Shown: positions 44,561 through 55,892 of the stretch, one piece after another
How the letters are laid out: every line of letters begins with the position of its first letter
How positions within the stretch are numbered: position 1 is the stretch's first letter
DNA from: Ignavibacteriales bacterium
GTDB lineage: Bacteria; Bacteroidota; Ignavibacteria; Ignavibacteriales; Ignavibacteriaceae
DNA length: 64,000 nt
Reading direction: 5' to 3'
Assembly (NCBI GenBank): GCA_016714125.1
Contig: JADJNX010000010.1
Coordinates: forward strand, 93,774 to 157,773
Notes under the pieces: generated by a model
Databases searched by the model: none
Told to the model about the DNA's origin: nothing
What the model saw: only the letters and a program-made list of their open reading frames with translations
Program-made: the position numbers and the translations under genes

Positions 44561-44937
44561 TTGGCGAACTCCTCGGTTCTGTTTATTAATAAATTACAAT
44601 GCTCTCTTGTCAAGATTTTTGCAATTTCTTCTTTCTCGTGTGAATACCTGCCGGCTATGTTAAGCGGCATCAGCTCTGACAACAGGATTTTTTGTTCAAT
44701 TTTAAGTGAATTTGATAACCCGGAACGATCACTTAAGATTACTAAATTGTGTGTAAAAGGTGGTTCTTCACTAATTTTAGACCAATAATGACCTTTCAGT
44801 GCTTTTTCAATAATCAGATGGCAGAAAAACCCGACATAAAGGTATCTCTTTGATTCCAGCATGGCTTTAGAGGTTTCTAAATCATAGAATACCATCTCAA
44901 ACCAATAGTCAACTTTCTTTTTAATCTCTTCTGTCAA
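44536..44937 (-). CDS. HEPN-domain protein, toxin of a HEPN/MNT pair
   Basis: About 133 residues if TTG 44937 is the start (preceded by GGAAA and giving the usual TEEIKKKVDYWFEMVFYDLE beginning); TTG 44979 would add 14 residues. The HEPN pattern is clear: LYVGFFCHLIIEKALKGHYW, FTHNLVIL and AGRYSHEKEEIAK. The helix after the Arg carries His three residues on, a variant of the Rx4-6H RNase motif, so activity is not certain. The partner MNT gene overlaps its end. Toxin action as an RNase is inferred from the family. Confidence 0.82.
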   Translation of the reverse strand: MTEEIKKKVDYWFEMVFYDLETSKAMLESKRYLYVGFFCHLIIEKALKGHYWSKISEEPPFTHNLVILSDRSGLSNSLKIEQKILLSELMPLNIAGRYSHEKEEIAKILTREHCNLLINRTEEFAKWIMKQSH

Positions 44938-45018
44938 GAATTTCCAAAATGAAATGTAAATGATGTTAAATTTAACCAATAAGTGATTAATAAAAAAGTA
45001 ACGGATATCCCACCTATC

Positions 45019-47385
45019 TCACCTTAAAAGCAACATCTTCCCTCGTTTAATCTTTCCATTAAACCGGAGTTCATAGAAATAGACTCCACTTGCGGGTAAG
45101 TTTACCTTTGAAGGGAAAGCAAATGAATGTTCCCCTGCCGGAAGTGAACCGTTGTGAAGTTCTTCGACAACTCTGCCTTGGGTATCATAAACCGTGAGTT
45201 TTGTTTCCCCATCTTCAGGTAATCTGAATCTTATTATTGTCTCATTGTTGCCATTTTCAGACGCAGTAGAAAAAGGATTTGGATAGTTTTGATCAAGTTC
45301 AAGGGTGTAGGGTGTAAAACCAATCGCCTCTTCTTTGCTGAATGAAAACTCTCCCGAGAGATCTACCTGTTTTAATCTGTAATAGTTGGTATCTCCCTTA
45401 TCAGGTCTTAATTCGTCAAGAAATGAATAAGATGAGGGGTTTAGAGTTGTACCCATACCGGGGATCATGGCAATATCACTCCAGACTCCGTTGTTTTTTC
45501 GTTGCACAAAAAATCCGTAATTATTGGTTTCTGTTGCCGTTTCCCATCTAAGCAGAACTCCTTTAGGCACAACTTCGGCATTAAATGAGGTAAGTTCAAC
45601 AGGAAGTCCACGATTAAATGAGACAAAAAGAGACCCGTTAACATCGAGCATAAGCCCAAAATTAGTTGTGTTAAACTTTAAACTGGCAATATTACTTGCC
45701 GGGGGGAAAAATAGCATCTCATTCCATGTCCTGCCTTCATTAACACTGAGGACTATATCGTTAAGATACGATTGCATTACCCAAAAGTATTTATTAAAAT
45801 AAAATGCTTTCGAAATATGTTTGTATCTAACCTGAATCCAGCTTACTCCGTAAGTGGTTGATAAATACATATAATTTAGTTTGGTACATGCCCAAAGTCT
45901 TTCGGCGTTTCGGTAGATAAAAAGTATCTTGTCGCCCGGAACACTACTCAATTGTCGTGCGACCCACGAATTTCCGAGATCAGTTGATTCATAGTAAGTC
46001 CCCGCATTGGACGCTATGTAAATCATGGAATCGACCGCAAAAAGGAAATTAACGGCTGCTGTAGGAGGGATTGATTTTGTAGTCCAGGTTAAGCCGAAAT
46101 CTGATGAAAAGCTAACATTTTGGGAATCTTTTGCAACATACAGTTTTCCACTATAATTGTATATCGGCGATGTGAAGTTGGGACAGAGTTGAGTCAAATC
46201 TGTAAATTTACCACTCGAATTACTATACCTTATGACAGGACCACCGGGAGAATATGCGAGGAATGAAGTGTCGGTGTCCTTGGTGAGTTTGGTAAGAGGA
46301 GATGGTAGCGAGTCTTTCACAAGATGCCAGGTGTTTCCATAATTCCCGGAGAAATGAAGTTCACTGGAAGCAGTGAGGGCATAGGCAGCACTACCGGGAA
46401 GGATTTCGATGTCTTTAACCAGATTAGTTTGCAAATCCGATATGGGTCCCCAACTCTTTCCTGAGTTAGTAGTTGTGTAAACATCGTAAGTGGGCGTAAT
46501 CAAAACCCCATTCTCTCCTGATGTTGTGCAACCTTTTAAGATCTTCAGTGACGAATGAATGGTCCATGTTTTCATACTGTCAGTGGTATAATACAATTCT
46601 TTCATGTCTGTTTTTGCAAAACCCCTGGCGGGAGTGTTCATGCGCAGCTCCACAAAGTTTAAGGGCGTTGGAATTGAATCCCAGGTTGTCCCCTTATTTG
46701 CAGAAAAATATATAGTCCTTTGCAAGTTTCGTTTTCCAACAAAGACTACATAAGTATCAGCGTAAGTCTCCAAAAGCAGAATTTCAGTATTAAAATTTGC
46801 CAATTCACTCCAGCTTGTTCCATCATCAGTGCTTTTTATCATTTTCCCCGTTGGAGTGGTTAAAAAAACCTCTCCTGAAATTTTGAATGTAGCCAAATTA
46901 TTACATGATTCGGTTATTGTTGGGGGTAAAGTCAGTTTGAATAGCCCATCACTTTGCGGCGACTTTCGATAGATGCCGGTGGAATGGATGAGAAAAAAAA
47001 GATTGTTTCTGCCCCCTTCAATATCTGAAGGAGTTTGTAATGTTGCGATACCTGTCATCACTTTCCTCCATCCACCGCCTCTATTTGAGGAGTGAAAATA
47101 ACTTCTCAAGTCTTCTGGAACAAACATGAGGTGACCACCGTTGGTGCCGGAAAACCTTTTTGGTGTATCGTTCGGCTGAAACCAATCAACCATCCATATT
47201 TTACCATTATCAAATGACTTAAAAAGGTAGTTTGAACCGGTAAAAAAAACTGCCATCGAATTATCACCGTAAAGGAAGGCATTCGAATTCGCAGCGATCC
47301 CTGAGTTCCTGATATTTACAGGGAGCCATTGCGCCTCAATGAATCCAACCAACACAACAACAAAAAGTATGATAAATTTTTTCAT
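45019..47385 (-). CDS. T9SS-secreted propeller protein, tandem paralogue 1
   Basis: 788 residues, intact. Signal peptide to about residue 19 (GFIEAQ), then BNR/sortilin-like propeller repeats (SFDNGKIW, SDDGTSW-type turns, TTNSGKSW, SGNYGNTW, SSDFGLTW) to about residue 600. A fibronectin-III-like domain follows (LPVELTSFNAEV, LRWETATETNNYGFFVQRKN). The T9SS sorting domain carries NYPNPFSTAS in place of NPFNPST and ends GKMLLLR. The ribosome site is AAGGAA. Two paralogues lie immediately upstream on the same strand, so the three may be one operon read from 52229. The ligand is unknown. Confidence 0.88.
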   Translation of the reverse strand: MKKFIILFVVVLVGFIEAQWLPVNIRNSGIAANSNAFLYGDNSMAVFFTGSNYLFKSFDNGKIWMVDWFQPNDTPKRFSGTNGGHLMFVPEDLRSYFHSSNRGGGWRKVMTGIATLQTPSDIEGGRNNLFFLIHSTGIYRKSPQSDGLFKLTLPPTITESCNNLATFKISGEVFLTTPTGKMIKSTDDGTSWSELANFNTEILLLETYADTYVVFVGKRNLQRTIYFSANKGTTWDSIPTPLNFVELRMNTPARGFAKTDMKELYYTTDSMKTWTIHSSLKILKGCTTSGENGVLITPTYDVYTTTNSGKSWGPISDLQTNLVKDIEILPGSAAYALTASSELHFSGNYGNTWHLVKDSLPSPLTKLTKDTDTSFLAYSPGGPVIRYSNSSGKFTDLTQLCPNFTSPIYNYSGKLYVAKDSQNVSFSSDFGLTWTTKSIPPTAAVNFLFAVDSMIYIASNAGTYYESTDLGNSWVARQLSSVPGDKILFIYRNAERLWACTKLNYMYLSTTYGVSWIQVRYKHISKAFYFNKYFWVMQSYLNDIVLSVNEGRTWNEMLFFPPASNIASLKFNTTNFGLMLDVNGSLFVSFNRGLPVELTSFNAEVVPKGVLLRWETATETNNYGFFVQRKNNGVWSDIAMIPGMGTTLNPSSYSFLDELRPDKGDTNYYRLKQVDLSGEFSFSKEEAIGFTPYTLELDQNYPNPFSTASENGNNETIIRFRLPEDGETKLTVYDTQGRVVEELHNGSLPAGEHSFAFPSKVNLPASGVYFYELRFNGKIKRGKMLLLR

Positions 47386-47410
47386 GTAAATTTCCTTAAA
47401 AATAATCCTC

Positions 47411-49778
47411 TCACCTTAAAAGCAACATCTTTCCTCGTTTAATCTTTCCATTAAACCTTAACTCATAGAAATAGACTCCACTTGCGGGCGAACCTCCCTT
47501 TGAAGGAAAAGTAAATGAGTGTTCTCCTGCGGGGAGTGCACCGTTGAGCAGTTCTTCTACAACTCTGCCCTGAGTATCATAAACCGTAAGCTTTGTCTCT
47601 CCGTCTTCGGGTAACCTGAATCTTATTACAGTTTCACTGGTGCCATCATCCGATCCCGTTGAAAATGGATTTGGATAGTTTTGATCAAGTTCAAGTGTGT
47701 AAGGTGTAAACCCAATCGCCACTTCTTTGCTGTATGAAAATTCTCCTGAAAAGTCAACCTGTTTAAGTCTGTAATAATTGGTATCTCCCTTATCAGGTCT
47801 TAATTCATCAAGAAATGAATAAGATGATGGGTTTAGAGTTGTTCCCATCCCGGAGATGAAAGCAAGATCACTCCAGATTCCGTTGTTTTTCCTTTGCACA
47901 AAAAATCCATAATTATTGGTTTCGGTTGCCGTTTCCCACCTAAGCAGCACTCCTTTTGATACCACGTCGGCATTAAAAGAAGTCATTTCGACTGGAAGTC
48001 CACCGTTATGCATTCGAAACAAGGACCCATTAACACGTAGCATTAGCCCAAAATCTGGTGGATTAATCTTGATATTTGCGATATCAAAGGATGATGGATA
48101 AGATTGAGTTAACTCCCATGTTCTACCTTCGTTTGTACTCTGAATAATTTTTGAAGGGGTTTGTTGCATTACCCACATATATTTATGCAGATAAAAAGCC
48201 TTTGAGATGTTTCCATCATTAACACGGATCCAGTGAACCCCACCCGATTCCGAAAGGAACATTTGATTTGATTTGGAGCATGCCCACATTCTATTTCCGT
48301 TTCTGTAAATGAATAGTAGTTTGTCCCCAGGCTCTGGACTCAACCATTTTCTAACCCATGTGTTTCCTCGATTTGTGGATGCGTAATAATTTCCTTCATC
48401 TGATGCAATATAAAACAAAGAATCGGTGGCAAAGAAGAAATTAACTTTTGCCGTGTCAGGTATTGACCTTGTAGTCCATGTTAAACCAAAATCTGTGGAA
48501 AAGCTAACATCTTGGGAATCTTTTGCAACATAAAGGGTTCCGTTATAATTGTATATCGGCGATGAAAAGTTAGGGCAAAGTTGAGTCAAATTTGTAAATT
48601 TACCACTCGAATTACTATATCTTATCACAGGACCACCGGGAGAATATGCAAGGAATGAAGTGTCAGTGTCCTTGGTCAGTTTGGTCATAGGAGAGGGTAG
48701 CGAGTCTTTTACAAGATGCCAAGTGCTCCCAAAATCCCCCGAGAAATGAAGTTCGCCGGAAGCAGTCAGTGCGAAGGCTGAATTGCCCGGAAGGATTTCG
48801 ATATCTTTAATTAGATTAGTATTCAGATCTGAAATCTGTTCCCAACTCTCACCTGAATTAGATGATGTGTAAACATCATAAGCCGGTGTGATCAGAATCC
48901 CGTTCTCACCGGATGTCTTACAACCTCTCAACAACTTTAGCGACGAATGTTTGGTCCATGTCTTCATACTATCTGTAGTGTAATATAAATCATTGGTAAC
49001 TGATTTTGCAAAACCCCTGGCGGGAGTTGTCATGTGAAGTTCAAGGAATTGGATTGGCAATGGGAGCGAATCCCATGATCTACCTGTGTCTGAAGAAAAA
49101 TAGAGAGTTCTTTGAGAATCCATCCCCCCGATTACGACAACATTTGAATCACCGAAAGTCTCCAAGATTGAAATTGATTTATTAAAGTTTGCAACCTCAA
49201 TCCAACTTGTTCCTTCATAACTGCTTCCTCTTATTTTGCCGGTGGAGGAGGCAAAAAACATCTCACCGGAAGTTTTAAATGTAGCCAAACCCGTAATTTT
49301 CTCATTTACTGGCAGGAAAGGAGTTATCTTTTCAAGGGCATTATTGGATGGTGATTTCCGATAGATGTCTTTAGAAAGTGCGATGAAGAAAAGATTGTCT
49401 CTGCCTGCCTCAATATCAAGAATAGTCTCAACTGTTGATAAACCCGGGTTCACTTTCTCCCACGAACCACCACGATTCGTGGAATAATAATAGCCCTTTA
49501 AGTTCGTCTCGACAAACATAATGTGGCCTTCGTTACTGCCAGCAATTTTTTTTGGTCTGGGAAAAGGTTCAAACCAGTCGACGATCCAAACTCTACCGTT
49601 ATCAAATGACTTAAAAACGAAGTTTAAGCCCGTTGACACTATAGCCATTTCCTCGTCACCATATATGGAGATATCTGTTGATGGAGGAGTTCCTGCAAGA
49701 CTGATATTTACAGGTAGCCACTGTGCCTGAATAAAACCAACCAACACAACCACAAAAAGTGTAAAATATTTTTTTCAT
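47411..49778 (-). CDS. T9SS-secreted propeller protein, tandem paralogue 2, frameshift in signal peptide
   Basis: About 788 residues starting at ATG 49778. One extra A in the A7 run after MKK shifts the frame within the signal peptide; removing it restores MKKYFTLFVVVLVGFIQAQ, matching the neighbours. The architecture equals paralogue 1. The central propeller block and the C-terminal 200 residues are almost identical to it, while the first 400 residues have diverged more. The sorting domain has NYPNPFSTGS and ends GKMLLLR. It lies 25 bases from paralogue 1. Confidence 0.87.
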
Positions 49779-49859
49779 ATCGATTTCCTAAAATTTATTT
49801 CCGCCCGTGACAAAATAGAAATTCTTTCACAAATTTGACTAATTGGTGTTATCACCATT

Positions 49860-52229
49860 TCACCTCAAAAGCAACATTTTCCCACGTTTTATCTTTCCAT
49901 TAAACCTGAGTTCATAGAAATAGACTCCACTTGCCGGTGAACTTATCTTAGATGGAAAAGTAAATGAATGTTCTCCTGCCGGAAGTGAACCGTTGTGAAG
50001 TTCTTCTACAACTCTGCCTTGAGTGTCATAAACTGTTAGTTTTGTTTCTCCGTCTTCGGGTAACCTGAATCTAATTATTGTCTCACTGCTGCCGTTTTCC
50101 GATCCCGTGGAAAAAGGATTTGGATAGTTTTGATCAAGTTCAAGTGTGTAGGGTGTAAAACCAATCGCCACTTCTTTGCTGAATGAAAATTCTCCCGAAA
50201 GGTCAACCTGTTTGAGTCTGTAATAGTTGGTATCTCCCTTGTCAGGTCTTATTTCATCAAGAAATGAATAAGATGAAGGGTTTAGAGTTGTTCCCATCCC
50301 GGGGATAAAAGTAAGATCACTCCAGATTCCGTTGTTTTTCCTTTGCACAAAAAATCCGTAATTATTCGTCTCCGTTGCTGTTGCCCATCTAAGCAGCACT
50401 CCTTTAGGCACAACTTCTGCGTTAAATGAGGTCATTTCGACTGGAAGTCCACCGTTGTGCATTTTATAAAGGGCTCCGTTAACATCAAGCATGAGACCAA
50501 AATTTGGTGGATTAAACTTGACACTTGCAATATTTATGACATCCGGGTAATGAAGGGTTTTCTTTATTGTATATCCTTCATCAGTTGTTTGAAAAATTTC
50601 GGAGGAAGGTGTCTGAAATATCCAAAAATTTTGATTGAGATAATAAGCACTCCTGCTATTCAAACCAGGAATCCACCCCCAGAGCCACCCACCATCATTT
50701 GAAACATACATTCCATTCCGTGACGTACATGCAAACATCCAATCGTAGTATCTGTAGATTAAGACAATCCTGTTATTGGTCACCACATGGCCTAGATATT
50801 CTCCAAACCATGTGTCCCCATAGTTAAAGGACTCAAAAATATACGCACTGTCTGATCCAATGTACATCATTGAATCTTTCGCGTAAATGAAGTGAACACT
50901 CGCTCTGGAGGGTATTGGCTTTATTGTCCATGTTAAACCAAAATCTGCTGAATATTTTATATCTTGATAATCGGTTGCGACATACAGAACTCTGTTATAG
51001 GTATAGATTGCCGAATTGAAATCGGGATAAAGGTGAGTCAAATCAGTAATATTACCACTCGAATTACTATACCTGATGACAGTACCACCGGGATTATATG
51101 CAAGAAAAGAGGTGTCGGTTTCACGAATTGTTTTGTCAGATTTGACGGAAGTGAGTCTTTTATTAGATTCCAGGTGCTGCCATAATTACCGGATCGATAA
51201 AGTTTCTCCGGACGCAGTTAGAGCATAAGCGGAGTTGTCTGCAAGGATTTCGATTGCTTTGGCAAGATTTGTGTTCAACTCCGATATCTGTTGCCAATTC
51301 TCCCCTGAGTTTGAAGTAGAGTTAACCTCAAAAGATGGTGGAATCATAATACCTTTCTCTCCTGAAGTGGTGCAACCTCTCAACATCTTTAGCGACTGAT
51401 GTTTGGTCCATGTTTTCATACTGTCAACAGTGTAATATAACTCATTGGTAAATGCCTTCGCAAATCCCCTGGCGGGTGTTGTCATGTGTATTTCAACACA
51501 ACTGAAGGGCATCGAAAGGGAGTCCCAAGTGATCCCTTTGTTTGTTGAAGAATAGAGTGTCGTTTGAGAACCTTTAATTCCCACTAAAACTATATTTGAA
51601 TTACCATAAGTCTCGAAGGTCGAGAAAATGGTATTAAAATTTGCTATCTCATTCCAATCGGTTCCATCGTTACTGCTTCTAAACACTCTGCCCGTAGATG
51701 TTGTAAATAAGATTTCACCTGAAGTTTTAAAAGCTGCCAAATTTCTAATTGTTTCATTTCCGGTAAGAGGTAGCGTAAGATTTAATAGCGAGTCATTTAT
51801 CGGTGACTTTCGATAGAGTTTTTGGGGAAGGGCGATGAAGAAGAGATTGTTTCTGCTCCCTTTTACCTCAACGATTGCACCGGTATTCTGTAAGCCTGTC
51901 TTCACTATTTTCCAGGAACCACCACGATTTGTGGAGAAATAATATTTCACTAAGTCTTGTCCAACTGATAAAAGGTGACCCCCTTCAGTTCCTCCTATCT
52001 TTGTTTGTTTTTCGGCAGGATCGAACCAATCGACCATCCATACCACACCATTATCAAATGATTTATAGAGATAGTTAGTGCCGATTAACAAAACCACCAT
52101 CTTGTTATCACCATAAATATAAGTGATCGATTCCGGAGCAGTCCCCGAAAACCTGACATTTGCAGGGAGCCATTGCGCTTGAATAAAACCAGCCAACATA
52201 AACACAAAAAGTAGAATATTTCTCTTCAT
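49860..52229 (-). CDS. T9SS-secreted propeller protein, tandem paralogue 3, two frameshifts
   Basis: About 789 residues. One extra base near 51195 and one missing A in the run near 51127 put residues of about 345-370 out of frame and then restore it. Signal peptide (MKRNILLFVFMLAGFIQAQ), propeller, fibronectin-III-like and sorting domains follow as in its two neighbours, and the last 200 residues are nearly identical to theirs. The central part (TYNRVLYVATDYQDIKYSAD onward) is the most divergent of the three. The gap to paralogue 2 is 81 bases. Confidence 0.85.
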
Positions 52230-52303
52230 TTTAATTTCCTAAATTCTTATTTCCGCCTGAATTAAAATAAAAATTTAGTTGCCCATTTCCTATTAAAATA
52301 AAT

Positions 52304-52335
52304 GGAGTTTCAGTCGGTTGAGACCAAAACTCCAA
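52304..52335 (-). terminator. Terminator of the TonB-receptor gene
   Basis: TGGAGTTT (52304-52311) pairs with AAACTCCA (52328-52335). T-rich sequence lies on both sides, so it can act in either direction. Confidence 0.65.
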
Positions 52336-52350
52336 ATTTTTTATTCCGTA

Positions 52351-54674
52351 TTAGAAATCGATTTTACAATTAAACATTGGGATGATTCCCAATGGCCTGT
52401 TTTCATCCAATCCTTTCAGGAGAGTATTGTAAGAGTAACCTGTTACAGGTTTTTCATTTAACAGATTTTTGATTTGAAGGGCAAATGTTATACCAAAGGT
52501 CTCATAATTAATCCTGTAAAGGAGAGAAATATCGATATAATAGAAGTTTTTTAGACTTTCATTAAAAGCATTTGCCAGATCCAAAACTTCACGGTTTTGC
52601 CGGATTGACAATGGCAAATCAACAGGTTCATAATATTCGCCTCCTGTGAACGAAGTTCTTAAATTTAAACCGAGAATATTCCCGTTGTCGAATATAAATT
52701 CTTTCCCAAAAAGGAAATTACAGGCGAATTTCCCGTTATATCTACTGTTCCGCTCAACCCCGTCACCTCCGGTGTATTTACTGTCATAAAGGGAGGCGGT
52801 TGCGAGGTAATAATATCCTTCAGTCAGATATTTTTCGAATGTGACATCAATCCCACGGTTTCTGCCCTCGCCCTTGTTGATCATCAGATCATTTAAGTAA
52901 CCACCCGGATTGTTTATCATGGAATAACTTGATCCCGGTATGACGGGAATACTGTACAATTCCTGGTCATAAACTTCAATTTTTAATTGTTTATCCGAAT
53001 CAAAATTGATTGTGTAGCCAACTACAAAGTGGTGAGCCTTGCTGAAATCGAGATTTTTATTGGACTGAATCCCATTTGCGTCCCTTGCCAGATATACCCC
53101 CAAATTTTCCATCTGAGAATGTAAGCCGTATCCCACACTGATAGACTGATTTGGAAGGAAATTGTATGAAAAAGCCGCCCGTGGTTCAAGTGAGGATCTG
53201 TCATTTAATAACAGTTGCTGCCAGTAAACACCAAGATTTACTGAAAAATTATCACTCAGATCAATTTTTGACTCGGTATATGCCTGAAGCAGACCCGAGT
53301 TCCCCTCTTCGGAAACAAGTGGCCCAAACTGCCCCGTAAATAAATCCTCCCTTTTATATCAATATTATAAAACAAGCGACTGTAAGTAAATCCTGTTTTA
53401 TTGACATGACCCGGGCTGAATTTGTTTCTAACCCATGAGCCCAGGGAGAGTTTTGAGTTTTTATATTGTGCCTCATCACTATTTACAATGGAAAGATCAG
53501 GATTAATAAAACCGTTTTTGTAATATACCATGTTATGAGTGGCACCGAGTGTCGTTTTTACCAGTGTTGAGTTTCCAATAATAAATGAATGTGACAGTCC
53601 TGCTGCCCCCATGTCGTTATTCAGTTCTGATCTCTGTCTGTCCTCATTGGAGATTTGATCCTTTTCATAATCGGGCGAGTATTTTGATCTCGCAAGTCCA
53701 CCAATTCCAAACAAAGTGAAAACTCCGGCACTCTCTGTTGGAACATTAACCTTAAATGAAACATCCTGATAACTTGGCACCTTGTTTTTCATCGATGGAT
53801 CAAATAACTGAATAAAACCAAGCATTGAATAACGATAGTTAAAGAGATATGAAGCACTTTCTTTAGCGAAAAGAGGACCTTCGACTGCAAGATCAACCCC
53901 GCTAATTCCCACCTGAGCCGAGTATTCGTGTTTTCGGTTACTCCCGGTTCTGAAGTTGATATCAAACACTCCTGATAATGCATTTCCATACTCACCTGGG
54001 AAGGCACCGGTATAAAAGTCGGAATTCGCAAGAACCTGACTTGAAAAGATAGTTACCGCTCCTCCCGACTGTCCAACATAACCAAAATGATTTGGATTGG
54101 GTATATCAACATCTTCAAGTTTCCACAAGATCCCTTTTGGTGAGTTTCCGCGCACTACTATTCCATTTGAGTTAACATCTGCACTTCCGGAGACCCCCGC
54201 AAAGCCGGAAACTGCCCTCATCGGGTCATCCATAGCGCCTGCAAATCTGCGTGATTCCTCCACTGAAAACGAGCGGGAACTCACAGCTGCCATATCATTT
54301 GAAGCTTTTCCCTTGTCATGCTCTGCTGAAATTACCACCTCATTTGATAACACAAAAGACTCTTTGAGGAGAATCGTAATAAACACTTCTTTCCCTGAGA
54401 CAACCAGTATCTCGGGGATTGTTGTTGAATTATACCCGATGAAGCTGCACTGAATAGTATATCTGCCGATTGGAACATGGTTAATTGTAAATTCACCATT
54501 TTCACCGCTTGAAGCTCCCAGCACAGGTTTTGTGTTTAGAAGTATAAGATTTGCTCCCGGTATCGGGGTTTTAGTATCTGCCGTTAATACTTCCCCTCTA
54601 ATACTCTGTTCCATGGATTGTCCAAAAACCAAAGTTGAAAAAAGAAGGAAAGTGATAAATATTATTGATTTCAT
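52351..54674 (-). CDS. TonB-dependent outer-membrane receptor, one frameshift
   Basis: About 774 residues after repair near 53350 (one base missing, restoring FTGQFGPLVSEEG). Signal peptide ending VFGQ, a carboxypeptidase-regulatory-like Ig domain (residues 25-110; IRGEVLTADTKTPIPGANLIL), a plug domain (MRAVSGFAGVSG, NGIVVRGNSPKGILWKLEDV) and a beta-barrel ending in Phe (CKIDF), as outer-membrane proteins do. The substrate is unknown; there is no SusD partner. It is divergent from none and follows the AraC gene on the same strand, which could control it. Confidence 0.87.
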
Positions 54675-54842
54675 TTTTTGATTGTCCTGATAGTTAAGAT
54701 TTCACGATTCAAAAGTAATTTGCCTGACAGCCAAAAAATTGTAAAAACAGGACATTCAGGAGGAAATGTGAAGAAAAGTTAACTCAGATGATAAAATATT
54801 TAAAAATATCGCAGGAAAGAGACTTTGAATAAGAGGGTTTGA

Positions 54843-55563
54843 TTATACAAATATGTTCATTTGTGCAAAAAATGTAGTGGGTGTATGGTCGGTAAAATGT
54901 TTAAATTCTTTAATCAGATGTGATTGATCGTGAAACCCATATTTAACAATAAGGTATTGCCAATCAATTTTTTTTGCCAAAAGGATATCATTGTGGAGAG
55001 ATTCGAAGCGTACCATTCGCGCATATTGTTTTGGTCGAATACCAATTTCTTCAAAAAATGCCCTTTGCAACTTTTTATATTCATTGTATGAATAATTACA
55101 CAGTTCATTCAGCGGAACCAATCCGTTTGTTGCATAAATCTGTAAGATATAATCGTGCAGCAGGTCGCGGTGGTATTTGTGGGAATAAAAGAAGAAAACC
55201 AATCACTCAGATTTTGCAGACAAGGGACAATATCTTCTTCTGTATTAATGGAAAATTCCGGTACGGGTTCTTTAAAATAACTTGAGAGAAAAACGGGATA
55301 ACCTGTGAATTCCTTTACAGAAATTCCAAAAATCTTTTTGCATGAGGTGGGATAAAGTCGCAACCCGATCAACTCAATTTCATCTTCAAATTGAAATTCT
55401 CTCGCTCTCTCAGAGGAACCCAGTATTATATTCTCATAATATCCACCTTGCCATCAGGAATAAGCGTTCTTCTATGTGTCCCTTTCATTTTGATCCCGTT
55501 GTAATAAAATCTTTCCACAAATCTGTTGAGTGGTGGGGGTGGTAAGATCGGGACATAATTCAT
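54843..55563 (-). CDS. AraC-family transcriptional regulator, two frameshifts
   Basis: About 240 residues from ATG 55563. The N-terminal part (YVPILPPPPLNRFVERFYY, TLIPDGKVDI) is the domain often called DUF6597 that precedes AraC DNA-binding domains. The C-terminal 95 residues form the double helix-turn-helix with NYSYNEYKKLQRAFFEEIGIR and KYGFHDQSHLIKEFKHFTDHTP. Breaks lie near 55430 and 55195, one base missing at each. It lies 168 bases upstream of the TonB-receptor gene in the same direction, so regulation of that gene is plausible but unproven. Confidence 0.82.
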
Positions 55564-55660
55564 ATATTTCTCAAATCAGTTTATGATTACCGTTTTTGCA
55601 GAAAACAAAATTAAAATTCGGTTTTAAAATAATTAAAAGAAGTGAAATTGTTTGATTGTT

Positions 55661-55705
55661 TTGGTGACATTTCTATCGAGTCGAGTTGGTGTCATTTCTA
55701 TTGGG
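55661..55705. mobile_element. Possible insertion-sequence end remnant: direct repeat of 20 bp, period 25
   Basis: TTGGTGACATTTCTATCGAG (55661-55680) is repeated as TTGGTGTCATTTCTATTGGG (55686-55705). Tandem GTGTCATTT-type repeats are reminiscent of the multiple terminal repeats of IS21-like elements. No transposase gene is present. The rest of 55564-55892 is AT-rich and I see no convincing gene in it. Confidence 0.3.
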
Positions 55706-55892
55706 TTGTTACAAAATTTAAATTTTTCCTTAAAAACTATTGGAATTCTAAAGATTTTTATCGAAGTTCAAGAATCACAATTCAACATTTATGTCATGTT
55801 AAAAATAATTAATAAGACTATTGATTTATTTGATGTGACTCATTTAACCATGAACCAACCAAATAAATAACTTTAAATCAGGTGGAATCAAG

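Noticed and set aside
55652..55870. Open frame of 72 codons before the YCF48-like gene
   Set aside because: It has no ribosome site, overlaps the possible IS-end repeats and has the composition of AT-rich noncoding DNA.
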